Shown here piece after piece: positions 1-7,039 of a stretch of 25,253 bases of DNA. Position 1 is the first letter of the stretch; every line of letters starts with the position of its first letter. Position numbers and translations under genes: made by a program. The stretch covers positions 1 through 25,253 of the forward strand of contig CAVCUP010000032.1 of NCBI GenBank assembly GCA_963605405.1. Reading direction: 5' to 3'. The notes beneath the pieces were generated by a model. That model saw only the letters and a list, made by a program, of their open reading frames with translations, did no database searches and was not told where the DNA came from. The DNA is from Paratractidigestivibacter sp963605405 (GTDB taxonomy: Bacteria > Actinomycetota > Coriobacteriia > Coriobacteriales > Atopobiaceae).

Positions 1-83
1 ATACACCCCTGGTAGATGCCTTAATCTCACCCCGCTCCTCTTGCCGATGCCCCTTTGGGAAACCACATCGGGCGAGCGCCGTT

Positions 84-103
84 AATGGAACACGCTGTTC
101 ATT
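84..103. promoter_or_regulatory. Imperfect inverted repeat upstream of the first leader-peptide gene
   Basis: The arms AATGGAACA and TGTTCATT are separated by CGC; they are complementary apart from one extra G in the left arm. The site lies about 70 bp before the peptide start, where an operator or promoter-proximal element could sit. No convincing -35/-10 pair was identified around it. This is a weak candidate based on symmetry only. Confidence 0.25.
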
Positions 104-174
104 GCGCCCGCGCCGGGCCCGCGTCACAATGAAGCTGCAACGAAGGAAGCGGGAGCGATCAAGGAGGTTCCGAG

Positions 175-393
175 ATGGATAACGCGACCAAGGGCTTAAA
201 CGAGTCCGAGCTCAAGGGCATCGACGGAGGCGCCAACTGCGAGCCCAACCTTCCGAGGCCCCCGAGAATGGCGAGCGCGGACGCACTTTGCGCCAGAGGG
301 ACAACGGTCGCGAGACACATCCCCGTCATTTTCGGAACCGGCGAGCCCGTAGAGGCTTCCGTAAGCGACGGAAACTACACGCCGATCTGCTAA
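175..393 (+). CDS. Double-glycine leader peptide, putative bacteriocin-like precursor (72 aa)
   Basis: This small protein starts with a leader of the double-glycine type: residues 8-19 read LNESELKGIDGG, with GG at 18-19. Such leaders are normally cleaved by the C39 peptidase domain of a bacteriocin ABC exporter. The predicted mature part (about 53 aa) is proline- and glycine-containing, has three cysteines including the last residue, and resembles no family I recognise. The start is well supported by a strong ribosome-binding site, AAGGAGGT, at about 160-167. A second GG-leader gene follows 92 bp downstream in the same direction, so the two may form a two-peptide unit. Neither an immunity gene nor an exporter is adjacent. 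The leader call is good; bacteriocin activity is an inference. Confidence 0.65.
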   Translation: MDNATKGLNESELKGIDGGANCEPNLPRPPRMASADALCARGTTVARHIPVIFGTGEPVEASVSDGNYTPIC

Positions 394-432
394 GCGCTTG
401 TTGCATCATTAGGTTCGTTGGATAGAGCTAGT

Positions 433-464
433 TTGCGCGCCCCCGGCGACTCGGGAGCGCGCAA
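433..464 (+). promoter_or_regulatory. Intercistronic hairpin between the two leader-peptide genes
   Basis: A nearly perfect 13-bp stem (TTGCGCGCCCCCG at 433-445 against CGGGAGCGCGCAA at 452-464) with a 6-nt loop ends just before the ribosome-binding site of the next gene. There is no T-run after it, so it is more likely an RNA processing, stability or attenuation element than a full terminator. It could set the ratio of the two peptides. Confidence 0.45.
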
Positions 465-485
465 CGACACATAAGGAGGCACATC

Positions 486-671
486 ATGAAGACCGAAGAG
501 ACCAAGCACCCCCTCACTGACCAAGAGCTCGCCCAGGTCGAAGGCGGAGTCATCCGGAAGCCCGGCCAGCACTGGATTCTCAGCGCGCCCGAGACGCCCA
601 ACCCTTTGGAGCTCAATGAGCTCCTCGGCACGCAGCCGACCACGAAATCGACCTCCACGGGCACCAACTAA
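486..671 (+). CDS. Double-glycine leader peptide, putative bacteriocin-like precursor (61 aa)
   Basis: The N-terminus carries a clear double-glycine leader, LTDQELAQVEGG at residues 10-21, closely matching the LTDQEL/LSDQEL leaders of the two peptides on the other strand at 13.1-13.9 kb. The predicted mature part is about 40 residues, lacks cysteine, and is rich in Pro, Thr and Ser with an N-terminal VIRKPGQHW stretch. The start follows a perfect AAGGAGG ribosome-binding site at about 472-478. The gene is followed by a rho-independent terminator (756-785), so it is probably the last gene of its transcript. The shared leader suggests that one exporter, outside this window, handles peptides from both loci. 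The function of the mature peptide is unknown. Confidence 0.65.
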   Translation: MKTEETKHPLTDQELAQVEGGVIRKPGQHWILSAPETPNPLELNELLGTQPTTKSTSTGTN

Positions 672-755
672 CCGCAGCTAGATAAGCTGATTCGTTGGCA
701 ACGTTGGTAAGCAAGGAATGAGAGGCGAAGAAGCGCCTGCTCGAGCATCACGGCC

Positions 756-785
756 GCGGCCTTTTCGCCGGGGCCGCTCTTTTTT
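756..785 (+). terminator. Rho-independent terminator after the leader-peptide pair
   Basis: The stem GCGGCC (756-761) / GGCCGC (772-777) is followed by a run of T residues (780-785). It lies about 85 bp after the stop of the second peptide gene and just before the repeat array. Confidence 0.6.
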
Positions 786-812
786 GTGCGCCGAGCGGCC
801 GGCTGATCCGGC

Positions 813-1126
813 GTTGTGTAAAACGGGGTGATGGCAGTGGGAAGAGGCCCGACGTTGCGGAAAACGGGGTGATGGCAGTAGAAAGAGGCCCGACGTTGCG
901 AGAAACGGGGTGATGGCACTGGCTGAGGGTTCCGTGTTGCGGAAAACGGGGTGATGGCACTGGAACTCCCCCGTAGCGCTGCCATCACCCCGATTTACGC
1001 AACTCAAGCGCCCTTCTCGCTGCCATCACCCCCATATACGCAACGCGGCCGCCGGCCCGATTGCCATCACCCCTGTTTACGCAACATGCGCGCCTCCGTG
1101 GCTGCCATCAGCGCGATTTCCACAAC
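813..1126. repeat. Array A: eight 24-nt repeats at 41-bp pitch, four direct then four inverted
   Basis: Direct copies begin at 813, 854, 895 and 936; inverted copies begin at 980, 1021, 1062 and 1103. Each copy is 24 nt and every step within a half is exactly 41 bp. The core of the direct copy ends in AACGGGGTGATGGCA; the inverted copy begins TGCCATCACCCC and ends in CGCAAC (ACAAC in the last copy). The 17-nt spacers are mostly unrelated; two neighbouring ones are similar. The array has exact mirror symmetry about 969/970 (the start of each direct copy plus the end of its mirror copy is always 1939). The inverted copies are more diverged in the middle of the unit. It occupies the 522-bp gap between the peptide pair and the hydrolase, which holds no gene that I can support. 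It is not a CRISPR, because orientation flips halfway and there are no cas genes. Confidence 0.9.
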
Positions 1127-1193
1127 ATGCGAGCCCCAAACCCGTAGCAGGCCTAAGATGTAAGCAATAGCTAACTTTCCGAAGGGGCGAAAA

Positions 1194-1964
1194 ATGCGAT
1201 TCCAGACGCTCGGCGACGCGAGAAACCCGACCGTCCTGTTCTTCCACGCGATGGGCGTCACGGGCGCGAGCTCGGAGCGCGTCGCGGCGCATCTGCAGGG
1301 ACGCTACTTCTGCATCATGCCGACCTCGACGGTGTATTGCGAGGGCCAGACCTACGTAAGCAAGCAAGACGAACTCGCCCAGATCGAGGCCTACCTTACC
1401 GCCGGCGGCGTCGACCGCGTCGAGCTCGTCGTCGCATCCTCGCTCGGCGCGGACCTCGCGACGGCGTTTCTTGCCGCCACGGCGCGGGAGGTCGGACACG
1501 TCTTCTTTGACGGCGGGCAATTCGCGCAGATACCCGCCGGCATGCGCCGCGCCATGACGCCGCTGCTTTGGCTTGCCATAAAGAGTCTCTGGTGGTCGCG
1601 CGGCGGCACCCTCAAGCACATCATGTGGTGCGACGACGACGCCATCAAGCCGTACTTCGTCGAGGCCGGGCACGCGCTCACCTACGCCAACCTGCGTCGC
1701 CAGCTCGCCGACAGCCTGATCGACGAGCCGTTCCCCGCCCTGCCCGGCGACCTCCAGCGCAGGACCTTCTGGGAGTTCGGCCGCGCCGAGGACCACTTCA
1801 AGTACCGCGACGCCGTCATGGCGCGCTACCCCAATGGCAACTTCCCCGTCTTCGAGGGCCACGACCACATGCAGTTCCAAATCCAGGACCCCGAGGGATT
1901 CGCGCACATGCTCGAGTCGGTCATCGAGCAAAACAGGCTCCCCGACCTGCCGTTTATTCGATAG
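1194..1964 (+). CDS. Alpha/beta-fold hydrolase (256 aa)
   Basis: The sequence has the layout of an alpha/beta hydrolase: an early beta strand with VLFFHAMG (residues 14-21, oxyanion-type HG region), a nucleophile elbow ASSLG at 81-85 with Ser83 as the likely nucleophile, and a C-terminal GHDHMQF at about 222-228 offering the catalytic histidine. Between them lies a Trp-rich lid-like segment (about 125-150). No signal peptide is seen, so it is probably cytoplasmic. The start is supported by a GAAGGGGCG ribosome-binding site. It stands alone between repeat array A and a decayed gene on the other strand. The substrate cannot be told from the sequence; an esterase or lipase-like role is possible. 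Confidence 0.8.
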   Translation: MRFQTLGDARNPTVLFFHAMGVTGASSERVAAHLQGRYFCIMPTSTVYCEGQTYVSKQDELAQIEAYLTAGGVDRVELVVASSLGADLATAFLAATAREVGHVFFDGGQFAQIPAGMRRAMTPLLWLAIKSLWWSRGGTLKHIMWCDDDAIKPYFVEAGHALTYANLRRQLADSLIDEPFPALPGDLQRRTFWEFGRAEDHFKYRDAVMARYPNGNFPVFEGHDHMQFQIQDPEGFAHMLESVIEQNRLPDLPFIR

Positions 1965-2042
1965 ACGACGACGGCAAGAGGCGCGTCCGCCCAAGAAGCG
2001 TCCGCCAAAAAGGCGCGTCCTCCGCAGGCGCCGCCGCTCCCA

Positions 2043-2072
2043 GAAAGCGCCCCGCCCGAAAGCGCCCCGCCC
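2043..2072. repeat. Short tandem repeat, two copies of 15 bp
   Basis: GAAAGCGCCCCGCCC occurs twice in direct succession in the space between the hydrolase and the 3' end of the opposite-strand remnant. No function is evident. Confidence 0.6.
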
Positions 2073-2074
2073 CG

Positions 2075-2378
2075 CTAAAGCGAACGCCTAGGGCAAGCCT
2101 TCGTGCACTCGAAGCACAGGATGCACTCGTCGCCGTTCTTGCGAGCCGGCGAGTTGTCCGTGGGGTCATCGTCACGCGCGACGAGCGTGGCGGTGCCGCC
2201 TCACCATGAGGAAGAGCCCGAGCGCGATCGAGCACCCGATGTAGCTAAAGTTAAAAAGATAAAAGATATTATCGTTCGTCAGCCACAGCGTGACCGCGAT
2301 GACCTCAAAAATCGCAAGGATTGCCAGCGGCGCGGCGTATTCCTTCAAAGCGTGCTTTTCTGTGGCGCGATTGCCCAC
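2075..2378 (-). pseudogene. Frameshifted small membrane protein with a C-terminal 4Fe-4S motif
   Basis: From a GTG start at 2378 (ribosome-binding site AAAGGA) the frame gives 68 residues with two membrane segments (about 13-32 and 38-58) and a basic end, stopping at 2172. One base out of frame, the sequence continues without interruption into a charged linker and CILCFECTKACP, a classic CxxCxxCxxxCP iron-sulfur cluster motif, ending at a stop at 2075-2077. Removing one base near 2174 would give one protein of about 100 aa. A two-helix membrane domain followed by a 4Fe-4S motif recalls the C-terminal part of NapH/NosR-like or related membrane ferredoxins. I infer a single-base frameshift or an assembly error in a short electron-transfer membrane protein. 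If the stop is genuine, only the membrane part would be made. Confidence 0.5.
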
Positions 2379-2631
2379 GGCGGTCCTTTCTTCCTAGCGG
2401 CCCGAGCATGAACCGGGCCGCGGCCCCGCCAACCATAGCAGCCCGGCGCATCATTTGCGCACCTTGAGACGACGCGAAGAACAACGCGGGGCGCGAGGCG
2501 TAAGCTTGGCTTGGCGCGCGTGGGCGCGTGCGCGACACACAGGCGCGGCACGCGCGTCGTTGCCGGACGTTGGCAAGAAGCGCATTCGACAAGGTGCGGC
2601 GGGGGCCGCTGGGACGGAAGGCGGGGCATTC

Positions 2632-3789
2632 ATGGCAAGTATCTCGGTGCTCATCGCGTCGGACTCGTTCAAGGGGTCGGCGTCGAGCCGGAAGGTCGAC
2701 GAGCTTTTGGCCGCGGGGGTGCGCAGGGCCGCGCCCGATGCGCGCGTGGCCTGTCTGCAGATAGCCGACGGCGGCGAGGGGACGCTCGACGCGGTGATGG
2801 CGGCGCGGACAGGCGAGTTGATCGAGCTCGAGGTCAGAGGGCCCGTTGGGGCACCTGTCACCGCACGGTACGGAATCGTCGACGACGCGACCGCCGTGAT
2901 CGAGATGGCCGAGGCGGCGGGCATCACGCTTGCGGAGCCCTGCGCCGCGAACGCCCTGCGCGCGTCGACCTTCGGCGTGGGGAAGCTATTGCTCGATGCC
3001 GCGCGGCGCGGGGCACGGCGTGTGCTCGTCGGGCTCGGCGGGTCGGCCACGAGCGACGGCGGCGCCGGGATGGCCCGCGCGCTCGGGGCGCGGCTGCTCG
3101 ACGCGTCGGGCGTTGAGGTGCAAGACGGGATCGCGGGTCTCGCCGACGTCGCGTCCGTGGACCTTTCGGGCATCGCGCCCGAGGTGAACGGCCTCGAGGT
3201 CGTCGCCTTGACCGACGTGACGAACCCGCTGTGCGGGGATGCCGGCGCCGTCCGCGTCTACGGTCCGCAGAAGGGCATCCCCGCAAAGATGCTGGACGAG
3301 TGCGACGCTTGGATGGGGCGCTGGTCGGCGGTTCTTGCCAAGGCGGTGGGAGCCGATTTTGCGTCGGCGCCCGGCGCCGGGGCGGCCGGCGGCCTCGGTT
3401 TCGGGCTCGCGGCGGTGCTCGGCGCGCGCATCGAGCGCGGCATCGAGTACGTGCTCGACGAGATCCGCCTTGACGGGGCGCTCGACGGCGTCGACCTGGT
3501 CATTACCGGCGAGGGGCGCATGGACGCGCAGTCGGCGTTCGGCAAGGCGCCGATCGGCGTGGCGAGGCGCGCCAAGGAGCGCGGCATTCCCGTTGTCGCC
3601 GTGGTGGGCAGCCGCGCGGAGGACCTCGGCAGGGTTTATCAGGCGGGCATCGACCTCGTCGTGCCTGCGCCGATCGGCCCCGCGACGCTCGAGGAGTGCA
3701 TGGCGGGCGTGGAGACGCTGCTGCCCATCGCCGGCGAGACGGCCCTGCGCGCGTTCATGCTCGGCCGCGGGGTGCGGGCAGACAGCTAG
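2632..3789 (+). CDS. glxK: Glycerate 2-kinase (385 aa)
   Basis: This belongs to the GarK/GlxK family, which phosphorylates D-glycerate to 2-phosphoglycerate using ATP and feeds lower glycolysis. Family landmarks are all present: DSFKGS at 11-16, ADGGEGT at 45-51, GGSATSDGGAGM at 136-147, DVTNPLCG at 195-202 and ITGEGRMD at 291-298. The length is normal for the family. The reading frame stays open upstream to 2455, but that extension is Arg/Ala-rich and matches nothing in the family. I chose the ATG at 2632 because the protein then starts with the typical strand leading to DSFKGS and is preceded by GGAAGGCGG. It is a monocistronic gene; repeat array B follows it. Cytoplasmic. Confidence 0.93.
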   Translation: MASISVLIASDSFKGSASSRKVDELLAAGVRRAAPDARVACLQIADGGEGTLDAVMAARTGELIELEVRGPVGAPVTARYGIVDDATAVIEMAEAAGITLAEPCAANALRASTFGVGKLLLDAARRGARRVLVGLGGSATSDGGAGMARALGARLLDASGVEVQDGIAGLADVASVDLSGIAPEVNGLEVVALTDVTNPLCGDAGAVRVYGPQKGIPAKMLDECDAWMGRWSAVLAKAVGADFASAPGAGAAGGLGFGLAAVLGARIERGIEYVLDEIRLDGALDGVDLVITGEGRMDAQSAFGKAPIGVARRAKERGIPVVAVVGSRAEDLGRVYQAGIDLVVPAPIGPATLEECMAGVETLLPIAGETALRAFMLGRGVRADS

Positions 3790-3830
3790 CCGACCGGGCG
3801 CCTCTCCCCCAACCCCAGCCCCGGAATCGC

Positions 3831-4165
3831 GCCGCGCAGTAACGTCACGTAACGGGCGTGCCCTGGAACAACGCCGCCCAGTAACACCACGGCTCCATCC
3901 GCCTCAAAACCACGCTGCGCAGTAACGAGAAGCCCCCATCCGCCCTAAATGTACGCCGCCCAGTAACGAGAAGCCCCCCATCCGCCCCAAAAGTACGCCG
4001 CCCAGTAACGACCGGTTACTGGGCGGCGTCATTGCAGGGCGCGGCGGCGTTTCTCGTTGCTGCGAGACGCGCATCCAGGGCTCGGCGAGCGCCCCCGTTA
4101 CTGGACGACGATGTTTCAGGGCGCGGCGGCGCTTCTCATTGCCGCGCGAGGCGCTTCCAGGGCGC
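3831..4165. repeat. Array B: repeats at 41/42-bp pitch, five direct then inverted, cut by an N gap
   Basis: The direct core GCCGCCCAGTAAC (with variants GCCGCGC and GCTGCGC) begins at 3831, 3873, 3914, 3955 and 3997, giving steps of 42, 41, 41 and 42. Inverted copies GTTACTGGGCGGC begin at 4015 and, with one to several changes, at 4056, 4097 and 4138, each step being 41. The last direct and first inverted cores are separated by only 5 bp. Parts of the spacers are also conserved (CCATCCGCC followed by AAA in the direct half). In the inverted half an 82-bp higher-order unit containing CAGGGCGCGGCGGCG is visible. The array lies between the convergent glycerate kinase and tex genes and runs into the N run, so its real extent is unknown. 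Confidence 0.85.
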
Positions 4166-4346
4166 NNNNNNNNNNNNNNNNNNNNNNNNNNNNNNNNNNN
4201 NNNNNNNNNNNNNNNNNNNNNNNNNNNNNNNNNNNNNNNNNNNNNNNNNNNNNNNNNNNNNNNNNNNNNNNNNNNNNNNNNNNNNNNNNNNNNNNNNNNN
4301 NNNNNNNNNNNNNNNNNNNNNNNNNNNNNNNNNNNNNNNNNNNNNN
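4166..4346. other. Assembly gap (run of N)
   Basis: There are 181 unknown bases. The gap begins inside repeat array B and stops 4 bp before the tex stop codon. The repeats probably broke the assembly; the true length may differ. Confidence 0.98.
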
Positions 4347-4350
4347 GAAC

Positions 4351-6498
4351 CTACTTCCCCTGCACCATGGTCAGCGAGATCTTCTTGCGCTCGAGGTCGA
4401 CCTTCTCGACCCACACGCGCACCGTGTCGCCCACGCGGACCACGTCGCTCGGGTGCTTGACGAAGCGGTTGGCCAGCTTGGAGATATGCACGAGTCCGTC
4501 CTGATGGACACCCACGTCGACGAAGGCGCCGAAGTCGACCACGTTGCGCACCGTGCCCTTGAGCTCCATGCCCGGCTGCAGGTCCTCGATGGAGAGGGCC
4601 GCGCGGCTAAAGATGACCTCGGGCGCGTCGTCGCGCGGGTCGCGGCCGGGCTTCTTGAGCTCCGCCACGATGTCGATAAGGGTGAGCGCGCCGCATCCGA
4701 GCTCGCCGGCGAGGCTCGCCACGCTTCCCACGCGGGCCTCGATGTCGGGCACGCCGCCGCGCTCGAGCTCGCCCGCGCCCACGCCTGCGCGCTTGAGCAC
4801 CTCCTTGGCCACGCCGTAGCTCTCGGGGTGAACGCTCGTGGCGTCGAGGGGGTTCTTGCCGCCGGTAATGCGCAGGAAGCCCGCCGCGTTCAGATACGCC
4901 TTCGGCCCGAGCTTGGGCACCTTCTTGAGCTCGGTGCGGCTAGTAAAGGGGCCGTTCTCCTCGCGGTAGGCCACGATGTTCTTCGCAACCGTCGGCGTGA
5001 TGCCGGACACGTAGCCGAGCAGGCTCGCGCTCGCCGTGTTCACGTCCACGCCCACGCGGTTGACCACATCCTCGACCACGTTGCCGAGCGCGCGCGAGAG
5101 CTCGCCCTGGTCGAGGTCGTGCTGGTACTGGCCCACGCCGATGGACTGGGGCGGGATCTTTACGAGCTCGGCCAGCGGGTCCTGCAGGCGACGGCCCAGG
5201 CTCATGGCGCCGCGGGTGGACACGTCGAGGTCCGGGTACTCCTGGCTCGCGAGCTCGGAGGCCGAGTAGACCGAGGCGCCGGCCTCGTTGACGATGGTGT
5301 AGCGCAGGTCGGGCGCGGACTCGGCAATAAACTCCGATACTACTTCCTCGGTCTCGCGGCTCGCGGTGCCGTTGCCGATGACGATGGTGTTCACGGCGTC
5401 CTTCTTGACGAGGCGCGCGAACTCGCGCTTGGCGCCCGCGACGTCGTGGCGCGGCTTCGTGGGGTAGACGATGCCGTGGTCGAGCAGCTTGCCCGTCTCG
5501 TCGAGGACGGCCATCTTGCAGCCGTTGCGGTAGCCGGGGTCGAGGGCGAGCACGCGCGCGCCGCGCACCGGGCGGGCGCAAAGAAGCCCCTCGAGGTTCT
5601 TCGCGAAGACGCCGATGGCCTCGGTCTGTGCGCGCACGGTGAGGCGGGCGCGGCCCTCGCGCTCGAGCGATGGCGCCATCAGGCGCTTGTAGCCGTCGGC
5701 GATGGCGGCGTCGAACACGGGCGCGAAGACGCCCTGACGGCGCGGCCAGCGGGCGGCGAGGCGGGCCGTCGCGGCGGCGCCGTCCACGGCCACGCGCACG
5801 CGGAGCTTGCCCTCGCGCTCGCCGCGGTCGATAGCGAGCACGCGGTGGTTCGGGATCTTCGCGGCCGGCTCAGTGTAGGCGTAGTAGGGCTCGTAGGGAG
5901 TCTTCTCAGCGGGGTCGGTGGCTTCTACCTCGATGTTTGCCGTGGCCTGGGTAAAGGCGCGGATGTCGGCCACGTTCTCCGGGTCCTCGGCCACGACCTC
6001 GGCAACGATATCGGATGCGCCGGCGAGGGCCTTCTCCGGCGTGTCGAAGCCGGCCTCGACGTTGACGTAGGCGGCCGCGGCGTCGAGCGCGGAGCCCTTG
6101 GCGGAGGCCTGCATGATGATCATGTTGGCAAGCGGCTCGAGCCCGGCCTCGCGGGCCTTCTGCGCGCGGGTCAGGCGCTTCTTGCGATAGGGCTTGTAGA
6201 GATCCTCGACGCGCTGGAGCTGCGTGGCCTCCTTGATCTGGGCCTCGAGCTCGGGCGTGAGCTTGCCCTGGGCGTCGATGAGCAGGAGGACATCGCGCTT
6301 GCGCTGCTCGAGGTTGCGCAGGTAGGCCAGGCGCTCGTCGAGGGCACGCAGGGCAGCGTCGTCCATGTTGCCCGTGGCCTCCTTGCGGTAGCGGGCGATG
6401 AAGGGAATGGTGTTGCCCTCGTCGATGAGCTGGACGGCGGCCTCGACGTTGGCCGGCTTGAGCTTGAGCTCCTCTGCGAGCTGGGCAATCAGATCCAT
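4351..6498 (-). CDS. tex: Tex-family RNA/DNA-binding transcription accessory protein (715 aa)
   Basis: The full Tex architecture is present: an N-terminal helical region with IPFIARYRKEATG (31-43), a YqgF/RNase H-like domain with LALDPGYRNGCK (317-328), helix-hairpin-helix segments around 490-550, and a C-terminal S1 RNA-binding domain (about 643-715, with VDFGAFVDVG and DGLVHIS). Tex proteins are cytoplasmic nucleic-acid-binding factors that affect transcription; their exact role is unsettled. The length is typical (about 700-780). The frame is open further upstream to 6705, but that extension would translate part of repeat array C. The ATG at 6498 gives the canonical N-terminus and has a GAGGAG ribosome-binding site. 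The gene is transcribed alone. Confidence 0.95.
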   Translation of the reverse strand: MDLIAQLAEELKLKPANVEAAVQLIDEGNTIPFIARYRKEATGNMDDAALRALDERLAYLRNLEQRKRDVLLLIDAQGKLTPELEAQIKEATQLQRVEDLYKPYRKKRLTRAQKAREAGLEPLANMIIMQASAKGSALDAAAAYVNVEAGFDTPEKALAGASDIVAEVVAEDPENVADIRAFTQATANIEVEATDPAEKTPYEPYYAYTEPAAKIPNHRVLAIDRGEREGKLRVRVAVDGAAATARLAARWPRRQGVFAPVFDAAIADGYKRLMAPSLEREGRARLTVRAQTEAIGVFAKNLEGLLCARPVRGARVLALDPGYRNGCKMAVLDETGKLLDHGIVYPTKPRHDVAGAKREFARLVKKDAVNTIVIGNGTASRETEEVVSEFIAESAPDLRYTIVNEAGASVYSASELASQEYPDLDVSTRGAMSLGRRLQDPLAELVKIPPQSIGVGQYQHDLDQGELSRALGNVVEDVVNRVGVDVNTASASLLGYVSGITPTVAKNIVAYREENGPFTSRTELKKVPKLGPKAYLNAAGFLRITGGKNPLDATSVHPESYGVAKEVLKRAGVGAGELERGGVPDIEARVGSVASLAGELGCGALTLIDIVAELKKPGRDPRDDAPEVIFSRAALSIEDLQPGMELKGTVRNVVDFGAFVDVGVHQDGLVHISKLANRFVKHPSDVVRVGDTVRVWVEKVDLERKKISLTMVQGK

Positions 6499-6645
6499 GG
6501 GACTCCTCACGTGACGCGGCGGGCACGATGCGATGCGGTTTGCGAAAAGGCCACTAGGATACCCGCGTCGCCGCGCCGCGGCAAGGCGGGCGGGGGCCGT
6601 GGCCGTGGCGCCGCAGCCGCGGCGCCGAACGCAAGGGGCCACTCC

Positions 6646-6872
6646 CTGCAAAGTTTTACGCCAAGTGCGACGTAAGGGCGGGGCCCCTGCAAGGTTTTGC
6701 GCCAAGTGCTACGCAGTTTGGCCGCCTCGCCCAACATAGAGGACCCAAAACCGCAGATACCGTGCGCCGGCGACGCCATCGGGAGCCTTCATGCCCGATT
6801 TTCACGTCGCACTTAAGGCAAAACTTTGCAGCAACCCCGCCCTTACGTCGCACTTGAGGCTAAACTTTGCAG
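6646..6872. repeat. Array C: 27-nt repeats at 41-bp pitch, two direct then two inverted
   Basis: Direct copies lie at 6646-6672 and 6687-6713 and inverted copies at 6805-6831 and 6846-6872. Both steps are exactly 41 bp, and the mirror sums (6646+6872 and 6687+6831) are both 13518. The core contains GCAAAGTTTTACGCCAAG and ends in GTGCGACG; the inverted form begins CGTCGCACTT and ends ACTTTGCAG. The core is unrelated in sequence to arrays A and B apart from a TTTACGC-like element. It lies in the 541-bp gap between divergent tex and the RpiR gene. The rest of that gap (6873-7039) holds only the leader of the RpiR gene, with a possible CATAAT -10 at 6975-6980. Confidence 0.88.
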
Positions 6873-7039
6873 CGCCGGGCGAACAGGGGGCACAGCGCCG
6901 CCCACACATCTTGCCGCGCCGCGGCAGAGCTCCCGAATCCCCTTGCCTGCCGGCGTCGGAACGCGCCGCAGGAGCATAATCGAGCCAGCACACGCAGCCG
7001 CGCCGAGAAGCGCCCGACCCACGCACGGCAAGGAGACCC

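Noticed and set aside
813..1126. CRISPR array
   Set aside because: The repeat/spacer geometry (24+17) is CRISPR-like, but the repeats invert halfway, spacers are only 17 nt and partly alike, and no cas gene is present.
1834..2091. Lys/Arg/Pro-rich basic protein tail after the hydrolase
   Set aside because: It is in a different frame from the hydrolase, has no start of its own, and arises from GC-rich tandem repeats.
2455..2631. 59-residue N-terminal extension of glycerate kinase
   Set aside because: It is Arg/Ala-rich without conservation; the ATG at 2632 gives the family N-terminus and has a ribosome-binding site.
4057..6675. Long open frame on + opposite tex that also crosses the N gap
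   Set aside because: It depends on unknown bases and is antisense to a canonical Tex protein.
6499..6705. 69-residue N-terminal extension of Tex
   Set aside because: It would translate part of repeat array C; the internal ATG has a ribosome-binding site and the canonical start.
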